From assembly GCA_903882245.1 (NCBI GenBank), contig CAIRWJ010000007.1, positions 1 to 16,480 on the forward strand: DNA of 16,480 bases, in the 5' to 3' direction. A program made the translations under genes and the position numbers. This DNA is from an uncultured Microbacteriaceae bacterium. GTDB taxonomy: Bacteria > Actinomycetota > Actinomycetes > Actinomycetales > Microbacteriaceae. Below the pieces are notes generated by a model, which did not search any database, was not told the DNA's origin, and saw nothing but the letters and a program-made list of their open reading frames with translations. This document shows positions 6,478 through 13,727 of the stretch, piece by piece (within the stretch, counting starts at the first letter, position 1; the number at the start of each line of letters is the position of its first letter).

Positions 6478-7401
6478 CTAGTGCGCACAGGATTCAATGA
6501 AATGCTGTGCATCCATAGCGGCGACCGCGCCGGAACCGGCGGCGACAATCGCCTGACGATAGGTGGGGTCAATCAAATCGCCTGCAGCAAAGACGCCCTC
6601 TACGTTGGTTCGCGACGATCGTCCATCGACGGCAACGTTCCCCGTCTCGGTGAGCGTTATTTGCTTCTCAATCAGACTGGTGCGAGGGTCAGAACCGATT
6701 GCAATGAATAGCCCATCGATGTCGAGCGTGGAGGTCGAACCATCGGACATCTCCAGCGTGAGCCCAGAAACGGTCTCTGTGCCGACAATTCCCGTCACCG
6801 CCGCGTTCGTGACAAATTGAATCTTCGGATCAGCCTTGGCACGAGCGAGCATCGCGGGCGACGCGCGGAACTGGTCGGAACGGTGAACCAAATACACCGT
6901 GTCAGCGAACTTGGTCAGGAACGTTGCTTCTTCCATTGCCGAGTCGCCGCCGCCAACGACGGCGACTGTTCGATTGCGGAAGAACGCGCCGTCGCAGGTA
7001 GCGCACCACGAGACTCCGAAACCGGACAGACGTTTTTCGTCGTCGAGTCCGAGGTGACGATATTGGCTGCCCATCGACAAAATGACAGCCTTTGACTCGA
7101 TGACCTCACCGTTGCCGAGGGTGATCTTTTTGATTGGCCCATCGAGTTCAACAACCGTCGCGTCGTCAAAGACCAGTTCCGCTCCGAATCGTTCGGCTTG
7201 CGCTTGCATCCCCATCATGAGGTCGGGACCCATCACGCCTTCGGGGAACCCGGGGTAGTTGTCGACGTCCGTCGTCTTCATCAGATCCCCACCCATCTCA
7301 ACGCTCGAAGCAATGACGAGGGGTTTCAATTCGGCACGCGCCGCATAGATTGCAGCGGTGTATCCGGCCGGACCAGATCCGATAATGACAAGCTCGCGCA
7401 C
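6478..7401 (-). CDS. trxB: Thioredoxin-disulfide reductase
   Basis: This FAD flavoenzyme uses NADPH to reduce thioredoxin. The 307-residue product is of normal length and shows the FAD-binding GSGPAGYTAAIYAARA at the N-terminus, the redox pair in WCATCDG (Cys133, Cys136), the NADPH-binding VVGGGDSAMEEA (about 148-159), and the C-terminal FAD motif GVFAAGDLIDPTYRQAI. The start is GTG at 7401, preceded by GGAAGGAAAAC. It lies 33 nt downstream of murJ and 39 nt upstream of trxA. In many actinobacteria sigM and its anti-sigma gene stand between murJ and trxB; here nothing does. Confidence 0.97.
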   Translation of the reverse strand: MRELVIIGSGPAGYTAAIYAARAELKPLVIASSVEMGGDLMKTTDVDNYPGFPEGVMGPDLMMGMQAQAERFGAELVFDDATVVELDGPIKKITLGNGEVIESKAVILSMGSQYRHLGLDDEKRLSGFGVSWCATCDGAFFRNRTVAVVGGGDSAMEEATFLTKFADTVYLVHRSDQFRASPAMLARAKADPKIQFVTNAAVTGIVGTETVSGLTLEMSDGSTSTLDIDGLFIAIGSDPRTSLIEKQITLTETGNVAVDGRSSRTNVEGVFAAGDLIDPTYRQAIVAAGSGAVAAMDAQHFIESCAH

Positions 7402-7434
7402 AGTTTTCCTTCCGATAACAGTTGTAATTCGAGT

Positions 7435-9045
7435 TTATGTTCGCTTATTCCCTAGGCGACGCAGGGGCGCGACGAGATCATGGGCTGATTTGTTCCGCAA
7501 CATCACAAGCACGGACAGATAGACGGCCCCCATTACGCCAGCAAGCACAACGGACCATAAAATTGACAATTCTATCGAGGCGGGCGCGGCAGGCAATGAC
7601 GCGCGGATGATGAATCCAACACCAAGGGCGGGGACGACGGCAATCACAAACTGGGCAAATGCCACTCCGAGCGATTTTCCACCGAGGCGACCGAGTCTCC
7701 GGCGCACAAAGATCACCATCAGGATTGACTGAACGACAATTGAAACGCTCATCGACAACGCGATACCGTTGGCAATTTGGGAAACCGGTCCTGCTCCTGC
7801 CCACACGGCTCCGATGGTGAAGATCGTCGATTGAACAAGTTGTATGAAAAATGGTGTTCTGGTGTCCTCAAGTGCGTAGAAAATTCGCTGCAGAACGAAG
7901 ACAACCCCGAACGGAACGAGCCCGATGGCAAATAGAGCAATCACGGCCGCCATCCCATTTCCCGCTTCGCCCGCGAAAACACTCGCGACGAAAGTCGCAG
8001 TCAACCACAGCACGCCGGCACTGATGACCATAAACATCGAAATGCGGGCCAAAGATTCCCGGATATCTGATCCGAGGCGATCCCAACGCTTGTCACGAAC
8101 GTCGGTGCTCATCTGGGTGAAGTACGCGGTTCCGAGCGACACAGTAATCACCGAATGCGGAAGCATGAAGACGAGCCAGCCAAACCGAAGGACTGCGAGG
8201 CCGGGCTGGTCGTAGGCGGTTGCCAGGGACGCAATGTTGCTTTGGACGATTCCGGCAATTTGGGTCACCACAATCATTCCAAATGTCCATGCCGCCAACT
8301 TGGTCGTTGCCCCGAGCCCGACTCCGCGGAAGCGGAAATCGGGTCGAAAACGTATTGAGGCACGACCAAGGAAGCCGAACAGGGCGAGTGCTTGAACAAC
8401 AACACCGAGTGTCGCGGTCCCAGCAAGGATGGCCACTTCCGTCGCATCCCAGTCCGTCGCGACGGACACGCTTCCCGTGAAACGTTGAGTGAAGCACAGC
8501 ATTCCCGCAATTGCAACGACGTTATTGAGAGCGGGCGCCCACGTAAACGGACCGAAGACGCCCTTCGCATTGAGGACCTCGCCGACCAGGCTGTACGCGG
8601 CATAGAAGAAGACTTGGGGCAGACACCACCAGGCGAACGCAGTTGCGAGCCCCAGTTCTGCCGGTCCGAACCCAACCCCCCCAGCGTCGGTCGCGTGCTG
8701 GGTGTAAACGCCGACGAGAAACGGTGCAGCGGCCACCGCAATAACCGTGACCACAAGAACAACAGACATGCCAAGGGTCAGCAGGCGATTGATGAACTTC
8801 TCACCGCCATCTGTATGAAGTTGTGCGTTGATTATCTGCGGGACGAACACCGCACTCAGCACTCCGCCCGCAACAATCGCATAGACATTGTTGGGTAATT
8901 GGTTTGCTAGCGCGAATGCATCAGCCCCGGAACCAATTAAACCAACCGTGCGCGCAAGAACCACCGCGCTCACAAACCCGAGGATTCGTGACACGACTGT
9001 CCCGGACGCCAACAGGACGGACGAGCGGCCAATTTGATTCGTCAT
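7435..9045 (-). CDS. murJ: Lipid II flippase MurJ (MviN family)
   Basis: MurJ moves lipid II across the cytoplasmic membrane for peptidoglycan synthesis. The 536-residue product is hydrophobic throughout, consistent with about 14 membrane helices of the MOP superfamily. It has the conserved N-terminal SGTVVSRILGF (Arg20 aligned with E. coli Arg18), the ADAF motif (Asp42 aligned with E. coli Asp39) and LPNNVYAIVAGGVLSAVFVPQ. Unlike mycobacterial MviN it has no pseudokinase or extracellular extension. By eye, Ser26 occupies the position of E. coli Arg24. ATG 9045 overlaps the stop of the upstream gene (ATGA), indicating translational coupling with the DUF6049-like protein. Confidence 0.95.
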   Translation of the reverse strand: MTNQIGRSSVLLASGTVVSRILGFVSAVVLARTVGLIGSGADAFALANQLPNNVYAIVAGGVLSAVFVPQIINAQLHTDGGEKFINRLLTLGMSVVLVVTVIAVAAAPFLVGVYTQHATDAGGVGFGPAELGLATAFAWWCLPQVFFYAAYSLVGEVLNAKGVFGPFTWAPALNNVVAIAGMLCFTQRFTGSVSVATDWDATEVAILAGTATLGVVVQALALFGFLGRASIRFRPDFRFRGVGLGATTKLAAWTFGMIVVTQIAGIVQSNIASLATAYDQPGLAVLRFGWLVFMLPHSVITVSLGTAYFTQMSTDVRDKRWDRLGSDIRESLARISMFMVISAGVLWLTATFVASVFAGEAGNGMAAVIALFAIGLVPFGVVFVLQRIFYALEDTRTPFFIQLVQSTIFTIGAVWAGAGPVSQIANGIALSMSVSIVVQSILMVIFVRRRLGRLGGKSLGVAFAQFVIAVVPALGVGFIIRASLPAAPASIELSILWSVVLAGVMGAVYLSVLVMLRNKSAHDLVAPLRRLGNKRT

Positions 9046-10475
9046 AAGCGCCGCCGCCGATCACGGATCGTCCGGGCAATTCCGATTCCCATGATGGAGG
9101 AGACAATCGCAATAAATGTCAGGAGAGTAATCCCTTCCCACTGAGCTTGTACGTCAATATCGACGTACACCGGTTCGCTGACGGGAATTCCGCTCGTGGT
9201 TGTCAGTGTCGCACGAAGTGAAGTTTTTCCATTAGCAACAGAGATCATCGGGACCGTGACTTGGGCACTAGTGCCCGAAGGAATCATGATTGTCTGGCTT
9301 GGCGTTGGGATGCTCACAATCCCTGATAACGAGTTGACGGTGGCGACGACGGTGATATCGGTCGTCGAGGTGTTGGTAATCGTCAAGGGCAATTCGGCCG
9401 AGTTGGCCAGAACTGTGAAATCGCTTCCCAGCGAGAACGAAACAAAGTCTTCGTAGGTTTTGGCGGTTCGAGTGTATTCGCGAACCACCCCGGGGAAGCG
9501 AGATGTGGCGACAAGCCCCGCGACAACACAGAGCTGACGGAGGCGTGGAGTGGTGATCATGCGAGGATCCAACGCCATCTCGGACACTAGGCGGTCGAGA
9601 CGATGTTGAAACATCAGCGACCCAATGGATGCAGAGGGAACGTCGTGGAATGTCACAATCGTCTCACTCGTCAGCAATGCGGGTACAAAGCGACTCAAGC
9701 CTTCGGAGCCCCGGTCCAACGCGTTGAAGAAGGCAACCGCACGTTTTGCATCGATAGCGCCGGGTTCGCGCGGAAGTACGACAGTCAGACGGCTGTTTGA
9801 TGACTCGCGGAGGAGCGTTGCCGCGGCAACTGGGTTAACTTCTGAACCGGGTGCGACCGCTTCGGCAATCGTGGCGCTTGCCTCGGAGGAATAGGCATTT
9901 GCCAAATCGGGAAACATTTTGTCGTCCGCGATGAGCCGCTCGAATCCCAATTTTTCGACGATGCTCATGGATAGTGAGTCACCTGCTCGACCGGTTGGCC
10001 AACCGACGATGTCGGCTGAGGGGACACCCGAAATTTCACTCAGTTGGATAGTCGAGACCCGGAAGCTCGGCCCACTATCGGCAATCACGAACGGGTCCGC
10101 GTTTCCCCACGGCAAATAAATTGGCCGAGAGCGTGTAACGGAATTCAGCCACGCGGATACAAACGCTGGCGCTTTCGGACCAAGCGCCTCGATGCTCGCA
10201 ACGATTCGCGAGTCAATGGCGATCGTGGCACCATGCGAAATTGCGGCAGATGTTAGCTGAGCCCATGAACCGCCCGGTGAAATGAGGGCCGTCAACTCGT
10301 CTGCAGCGAGCAATTCGGATACCGATCCAGAGGCGACGACGGGAACAAGTACGGAAAATGTAGGCGGTGAGTCGGCTTGTGCGGGGACCGCGCCAAAACC
10401 GAAAAGCGCGAAAATTACCGCAGCGGTGAGGCTGGCGCGAGCGCGACGAACCCCAACTTTTTCGACGGCCGACAT
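9042..10475 (-). CDS. DUF6049-like exported, C-terminally anchored protein
   Basis: This 477-residue protein has no known biochemical function. Its N-terminus is a signal peptide (basic MSAVEKVGVRRARAS, hydrophobic core LTAAVIFALFGFG, cleavage probably after AVPAQA). The body is predicted extracellular. Near residues 345-430 lies an Ig-like or CARDB-like beta region (SAELPLTITNTSTTDITVV, then IMIPSGTSAQVTVPM). One membrane helix near the C-terminus (LLTFIAIVSSIMGIGIA) ends in a basic cytoplasmic tail RTIRDRRRRL. The position directly before murJ, with a 4-bp overlap, is typical of the actinobacterial family I recall as DUF6049 (Rv3909 in M. tuberculosis); this copy seems short. I chose ATG 10475 because it gives the signal peptide and a TANNNT box 7 nt upstream. 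Confidence 0.85.
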   Translation of the reverse strand: MSAVEKVGVRRARASLTAAVIFALFGFGAVPAQADSPPTFSVLVPVVASGSVSELLAADELTALISPGGSWAQLTSAAISHGATIAIDSRIVASIEALGPKAPAFVSAWLNSVTRSRPIYLPWGNADPFVIADSGPSFRVSTIQLSEISGVPSADIVGWPTGRAGDSLSMSIVEKLGFERLIADDKMFPDLANAYSSEASATIAEAVAPGSEVNPVAAATLLRESSNSRLTVVLPREPGAIDAKRAVAFFNALDRGSEGLSRFVPALLTSETIVTFHDVPSASIGSLMFQHRLDRLVSEMALDPRMITTPRLRQLCVVAGLVATSRFPGVVREYTRTAKTYEDFVSFSLGSDFTVLANSAELPLTITNTSTTDITVVATVNSLSGIVSIPTPSQTIMIPSGTSAQVTVPMISVANGKTSLRATLTTTSGIPVSEPVYVDIDVQAQWEGITLLTFIAIVSSIMGIGIARTIRDRRRRL

Positions 10476-10482
10476 AGCGGTA

Positions 10483-10492
10483 AGTCTAGACT
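10483..10492. promoter_or_regulatory. Shared palindromic -10 element for two divergent leaderless genes
   Basis: AGTCTAGACT is a perfect 10-bp palindrome, so TAGACT (TANNNT) is present on both strands: plus 10487-10492, minus 10488-10483. It lies 8 nt before the plus-strand ATG at 10501 and 7 nt before the minus-strand ATG at 10475. At -10 spacing, both transcripts would begin at or within about two bases of their start codons. The minus-strand start has no usable Shine-Dalgarno and the plus-strand one only a weak GAAG. No clear -35 is visible on either side. Confidence 0.55.
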
Positions 10493-10500
10493 GAAGCGAT

Positions 10501-11934
10501 ATGGAGAGCGTGGCGGAGGCCATGGCGAGATTGACGGCCCTCGCCGGCAGCGGAACCGTTTCGACGTTGACCGCTGCTTTTGTTGAAGCCGGATTCGAGC
10601 TTGCTCTCGTGGGGGGGCCGGTTCGCGATGCTTTTCTCGGTCGGGAACTGACGGACCTTGATTTTGCAACGAACGCGAACCCCGATGAGATCCTGCGCAT
10701 CGTTGGGCCGATATCGACAACGACGTGGGACATTGGACGGGACTTCGGCACAATTGGCGCTCGCGTCCAGGGTGAGCAGGTTGAAATTACGACCTATCGA
10801 AGCGACACCTATGACCGCGAGACCCGCAAGCCGATTGTGGCGTTCGGGAATCGAATTGACGACGACCTGCTGCGCCGCGATTTCACGGTCAACGCCATGG
10901 CGCTCTCCCTCCCGGATCTGTCGTTGATTGACCCCAGCGGCGGATTCGACGATCTTGTCGCGAAACGACTAAGGACACCGGGTAAACCAGAACAATCCTT
11001 TGCCGACGATCCACTTCGAATGATGCGGGCTGCACGCTTTGTCGCCCAACTGCAATTCATCCTCGCCCCCGAAGTCATCGTCGCGATGACGGCGCTCGCG
11101 GACTCAATTCTGATGATTAGCGCGGAGCGCGTTCGGGACGAATTCATCAAACTTATCGGCGCACCCGATCCGGTTCCCGGTATCCGAACGCTTGTTGATA
11201 CGGGAATTCTCGACCGCGTGTTCCCCGAAATCCCCGTTCTTATTCGTGAACACGACGAACATGGCCGTCACAAGGACGTCTACGAACATTCGCTCACGGT
11301 TCTGACGAAGTCGATCGCTCTGGAGTTGCAACGATTTCCGGGTTCTCCACCCGACACCATCGGTCGCCTTGCTGCGCTGCTGCACGATATCGGGAAGCCG
11401 GCGACGCGTTCGTTTGACAATGCCAAAGTTGTGACCTTTTATGGCCATGACGTGGCCGGCGCGCGTCTTGCTAAGAAGAGACTGCAAGCGCTCCGATTTG
11501 ATAATGACACCATCGCTCGCGTATGCAACTTGATCCGATTGCATCTGCGATTCTTCGGATACAGCGAGGGGGAATGGACAGACTCCGCAGTTCGCCGTTA
11601 TGTCAGGGACGCCGGCGAGGAACTTGAACGCTTGCACATTCTTGTTCGCAGTGATGTCACGACCAGAAACGACAGAAAACTCGCCCTCATGGATGTGGCC
11701 TACACCGACCTTGAAGAGCGGATCTCGGCGATCCGTGAACGTGAGGAAATCGACGCGATCCGCCCCGACTTGGACGGTGACCAGATCATGACGATTCTCG
11801 ACGTACGGCCAGGTCGTGTGGTTGGTGAAGCGCGCGCGTTCCTCATGGAACTGCGTTTGGACGAAGGTCCGCTCGGCGCCGAGGAGGCAGAAAAGCGTCT
11901 TCGGGCTTGGGTCGCGGGACGCGAATTGTCCTGA
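10501..11934 (+). CDS. pcnA: CCA tRNA nucleotidyltransferase
   Basis: This enzyme adds or repairs the 3' CCA of tRNA using CTP and ATP. The 477-residue product has a class II nucleotidyltransferase head with LALVGGPVRDAFLG (GG-VRD at about 38-43) and the metal-binding DLDFAT (52-57). The middle has the RMMRAARFVAQL template region. An HD domain follows, with LLHDIGKP (His295-Asp296) preceded by YEHSLTVL and a later NLIRLHLRF. ATG 10501 matches the family N-terminus (SVAEAMARL), although the Shine-Dalgarno is weak and a leaderless mRNA is likely. In relatives a NUDIX (mutT) gene often lies between this gene and the DUF6049 gene; here the two are divergent with only 25 bp between them. Confidence 0.93.
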   Translation: MESVAEAMARLTALAGSGTVSTLTAAFVEAGFELALVGGPVRDAFLGRELTDLDFATNANPDEILRIVGPISTTTWDIGRDFGTIGARVQGEQVEITTYRSDTYDRETRKPIVAFGNRIDDDLLRRDFTVNAMALSLPDLSLIDPSGGFDDLVAKRLRTPGKPEQSFADDPLRMMRAARFVAQLQFILAPEVIVAMTALADSILMISAERVRDEFIKLIGAPDPVPGIRTLVDTGILDRVFPEIPVLIREHDEHGRHKDVYEHSLTVLTKSIALELQRFPGSPPDTIGRLAALLHDIGKPATRSFDNAKVVTFYGHDVAGARLAKKRLQALRFDNDTIARVCNLIRLHLRFFGYSEGEWTDSAVRRYVRDAGEELERLHILVRSDVTTRNDRKLALMDVAYTDLEERISAIREREEIDAIRPDLDGDQIMTILDVRPGRVVGEARAFLMELRLDEGPLGAEEAEKRLRAWVAGRELS

Positions 11935-11950
11935 GCGCTTCTTTCGGCTA

Positions 11951-11956
11951 TTCTTG
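11951..11956 (+). promoter_or_regulatory. Putative -10 element of the rpsF-ssb-rpsR-rplI operon
   Basis: TATTCT fits TANNNT and is identical to the rpmH -10. A TTGTCC hexamer at 11926-11931, overlapping the end of pcnA, is a possible -35 but at 19 bp spacing. The predicted transcript has a leader of about 87 nt before rpsF. Confidence 0.45.
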
Positions 11957-11965
11957 GACGGTTGC

Positions 11966-12019
11966 CCACAGGGCGGCACGCACCAGATGCACAACCCTCC
12001 TGCTGCAGAAATTCTGTAG
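11966..12019 (+). promoter_or_regulatory. Structured leader of rpsF (possible S6/S18 control element)
   Basis: Two hairpins are visible before rpsF: GCCC/GGGC arms at 11966-11969/11973-11976, and CTGCAG/CTGTAG arms at 12003-12008/12014-12019 with a 5-nt loop and one G-U pair. The second is followed directly by CCG, then by the Shine-Dalgarno AGGAGG at 12033. In other bacteria a leader motif with a CCG element binds the S6:S18 complex. Whether this is such an element cannot be decided by eye. Confidence 0.3.
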
Positions 12020-12049
12020 CCGCTGAGTCCAGAGGAGGTGGGTTACGTC

Positions 12050-12409
12050 ATGCATCCCTACGAAATAATGGTGATTCTCGACCCCGAGGTCGATGAGCGC
12101 ACCGTACAACCGACGCTTGAGAAGTTCCTGAGTGTCATCACCAACGGTGGAGGCTCTGTCGACAATGTCGACCTGTGGGGCCGTCGCCGTTTGTCCTACG
12201 AAATCCAGAAGAAGAGCGAAGGCATCTACGCCGTCATCAACTTCACCGCAGACCCCGCGACCACGCAGGAACTTGAGCGACAGCTTCGGCTCAACGAGTC
12301 GATCATGCGCACCAAGGTTCTTCGCGCGGACGAGGCCGTAGCTCGAATTGCGTCGCAGGCAATCGAAGCGGCTGAAGCAGCAACGCGCGCTGAAGCGAGT
12401 GCGGAGTAA
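12050..12409 (+). CDS. rpsF: 30S ribosomal protein S6
   Basis: S6 binds 16S rRNA together with S18 on the platform of the small subunit. The 119-residue product begins [17 protein letters not shown], with the core [22 protein letters not shown] and the [13 protein letters not shown] helix, then an Ala/Glu-rich tail ([13 protein letters not shown]). ATG 12050 is preferred over an in-frame GTG at 12038, because the GTG overlaps the AGGAGGTG ribosome-binding site at 12033-12040. It heads the rpsF-ssb-rpsR-rplI operon; ssb follows after 5 nt. Confidence 0.97.
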   Translation: MHPYEIMVILDPEVDERTVQPTLEKFLSVITNGGGSVDNVDLWGRRRLSYEIQKKSEGIYAVINFTADPATTQELERQLRLNESIMRTKVLRADEAVARIASQAIEAAEAATRAEASAE

Positions 12410-12414
12410 CCACC

Positions 12415-12924
12415 ATGGCTAACGACACAGTCATTACGGTTGTTGGCAACCTCACGGCCGACCCTGAACTTCGATACACGCAGAATGGTGTTGCCGTCGC
12501 GAATTTCACAATCGCATCGACTCCTCGAACCTTCGACCGAGCGAGCAACGAGTGGAAGGACGGCGAAGCGCTGTTCCTCCGCGCAAGCGTGTGGCGTGAA
12601 TTCGCTGAGCACGTCGCCTCGTCGCTTTCGAAAGGCTCGCGCGTTGTTGCGACTGGCCGACTCCGTCAGCGTTCCTTCGAAACGAAGGAAGGCGAAAAGC
12701 GAACCTCGATTGAACTTGAGGTCGACGAGATTGGCCCTTCGCTTCGATACGCAACCGCAGCAGTCACCCGTGCACCGGGTTCGGCAGCAAGCGGCGGCGG
12801 AAACGGCGACTGGTCTGCTCCCGCGGGCGGCAACGAATGGCCAGCTCCGGCTGCCCCCGTTGCTGGTGGCGATCCCTGGGGCGCCGGCTCGGCCGAGCCC
12901 GCTAACGACGATGCTCCGTTCTAA
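12415..12924 (+). CDS. ssb: Single-stranded DNA-binding protein
   Basis: SSB coats single-stranded DNA during replication, repair and recombination and recruits partners through its acidic C-terminus. The 169-residue product has an OB fold (about 1-110: [50 protein letters not shown]). A Gly/Pro/Ala/Trp-rich disordered linker (about 120-160) follows, then the conserved tip NDDAPF, equivalent to DDxPF. The start is 5 nt after rpsF; GGAG over the rpsF stop is the likely ribosome-binding site, so it is translationally coupled. Confidence 0.97.
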   Translation: MANDTVITVVGNLTADPELRYTQNGVAVANFTIASTPRTFDRASNEWKDGEALFLRASVWREFAEHVASSLSKGSRVVATGRLRQRSFETKEGEKRTSIELEVDEIGPSLRYATAAVTRAPGSAASGGGNGDWSAPAGGNEWPAPAAPVAGGDPWGAGSAEPANDDAPF

Positions 12925-12950
12925 CTAACTCTTCACGAAAAGGAATAATC

Positions 12951-13211
12951 ATGGCAGGAAAGGCAACCGGCGACCGCCGCAAGCCGCGCGTGGGTAAGGG
13001 CGCCAAAGTACTCCCCCCCGCACGCGCGATCAAGATCGACGTCATTGACTACAAGGACGTCGCAACCCTTCGCAAGTTCATTTCGGAGCGCGGAAAGATC
13101 CGTTCGCGTCGAATCACGGGCGTTTCGGTCCAAGAGCAGCGGCTCATTGCTCGTGCGGTAAAGAACGCACGCGAAATGGCGCTTCTCCCCTATGCCGGCG
13201 CTGGCCGTTAA
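12951..13211 (+). CDS. rpsR: 30S ribosomal protein S18 (cysteine-free type)
   Basis: S18 forms a complex with S6 on the 30S platform. The 86-residue product has the family core [33 protein letters not shown] and [15 protein letters not shown]. It contains no cysteine, so it is the zinc-independent (C-minus) form; some actinobacteria also carry a zinc-binding paralogue expressed elsewhere. The ATG is preceded by AAGGAATAATC. It sits 26 nt after ssb and 11 nt before rplI. Confidence 0.97.
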   Translation: MAGKATGDRRKPRVGKGAKVLPPARAIKIDVIDYKDVATLRKFISERGKIRSRRITGVSVQEQRLIARAVKNAREMALLPYAGAGR

Positions 13212-13222
13212 GGAGAACGACA

Positions 13223-13675
13223 ATGGCAAAACTCATTCTCACTCACGAGGTCACTGGCCTCGGCTCTGCCGGAGACGTCGTTGACGTCAAGAACGGCTAC
13301 GCACGCAACTATCTCGTTCCCCAGGGCTTCGCAATTCACTGGACCCGCGGTGGCGAGAAGCAGGTGACGGACATCAAGCAGGCTCGGGCATCGCGCGCGC
13401 TCGCCTCACTCGATGACGCACAGGCCCTCAAGGCAAAACTCGAAAGCGCCACGATCACGGTCAAGGCGTCGGCGGGTTCCGAAGGCCGCTTGTTCGGTTC
13501 GGTCAAAACGGCAGACATCGCCGCTGCGGTAGCCGAATCCGGGCTCGGTGAGGTTGACAAGCGCACTATCGAGTTGGCCACCCCAATCAAGTCGACAGGC
13601 GCGTTCTCGGCGACTGTTCGTCTCCACGACGGAGTGTCCGCGACCCTCGCGCTCAAGGTGATTGCCCGTAAGTAG
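13223..13675 (+). CDS. rplI: 50S ribosomal protein L9
   Basis: L9 is an elongated protein at the base of the L1 stalk that helps maintain reading frame. The 150-residue product is full length: N-terminal domain [20 protein letters not shown] then [16 protein letters not shown], a central helix, and a C-terminal domain ending LKVIARK. The start is supported by AAGGAGAACGACA directly after the rpsR stop. It is the last gene of its operon; a hairpin follows at 13694-13727. Confidence 0.97.
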   Translation: MAKLILTHEVTGLGSAGDVVDVKNGYARNYLVPQGFAIHWTRGGEKQVTDIKQARASRALASLDDAQALKAKLESATITVKASAGSEGRLFGSVKTADIAAAVAESGLGEVDKRTIELATPIKSTGAFSATVRLHDGVSATLALKVIARK

Positions 13676-13693
13676 CTCTGCTATTGCATCGTG

Positions 13694-13727
13694 TAGCGCC
13701 CGTTCTCGGAAACGACGACGGGCGTTA
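13694..13727 (+). terminator. Hairpin terminator after rplI
   Basis: A 10-bp stem (TAGCGCCCGT at 13694-13703 with ACGGGCGTTA at 13718-13727, one G-U pair) encloses an inner TCG-GAAA-CGA mini-hairpin. It begins 18 nt after the rplI stop. There is no following T-tract, so termination may be partial or use a tract-less mechanism as proposed for other actinobacteria. Confidence 0.6.

Noticed and set aside
8470..8483. parS-like sequence inside murJ
   Set aside because: It matches the 14-bp core at only 12 positions, one change in the central region, and lacks symmetry; more likely chance.
10476..10751. N-terminal extension of the DUF6049-like gene by 92 codons
   Set aside because: The extension runs antisense into the CCA transferase coding region, would bury the signal peptide, and has low-complexity Ser/Arg/Pro composition. 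ATG 10475 directly yields a proper signal peptide.
11104..11994. 296-codon open frame antisense to the CCA transferase gene
   Set aside because: Shadow of the conserved plus-strand gene; no recognisable motif, no ribosome-binding site.
12038..12049. Earlier GTG start for rpsF
   Set aside because: It overlaps the AGGAGGTG ribosome-binding site and adds four residues not typical of S6; ATG 12050 fits the family.
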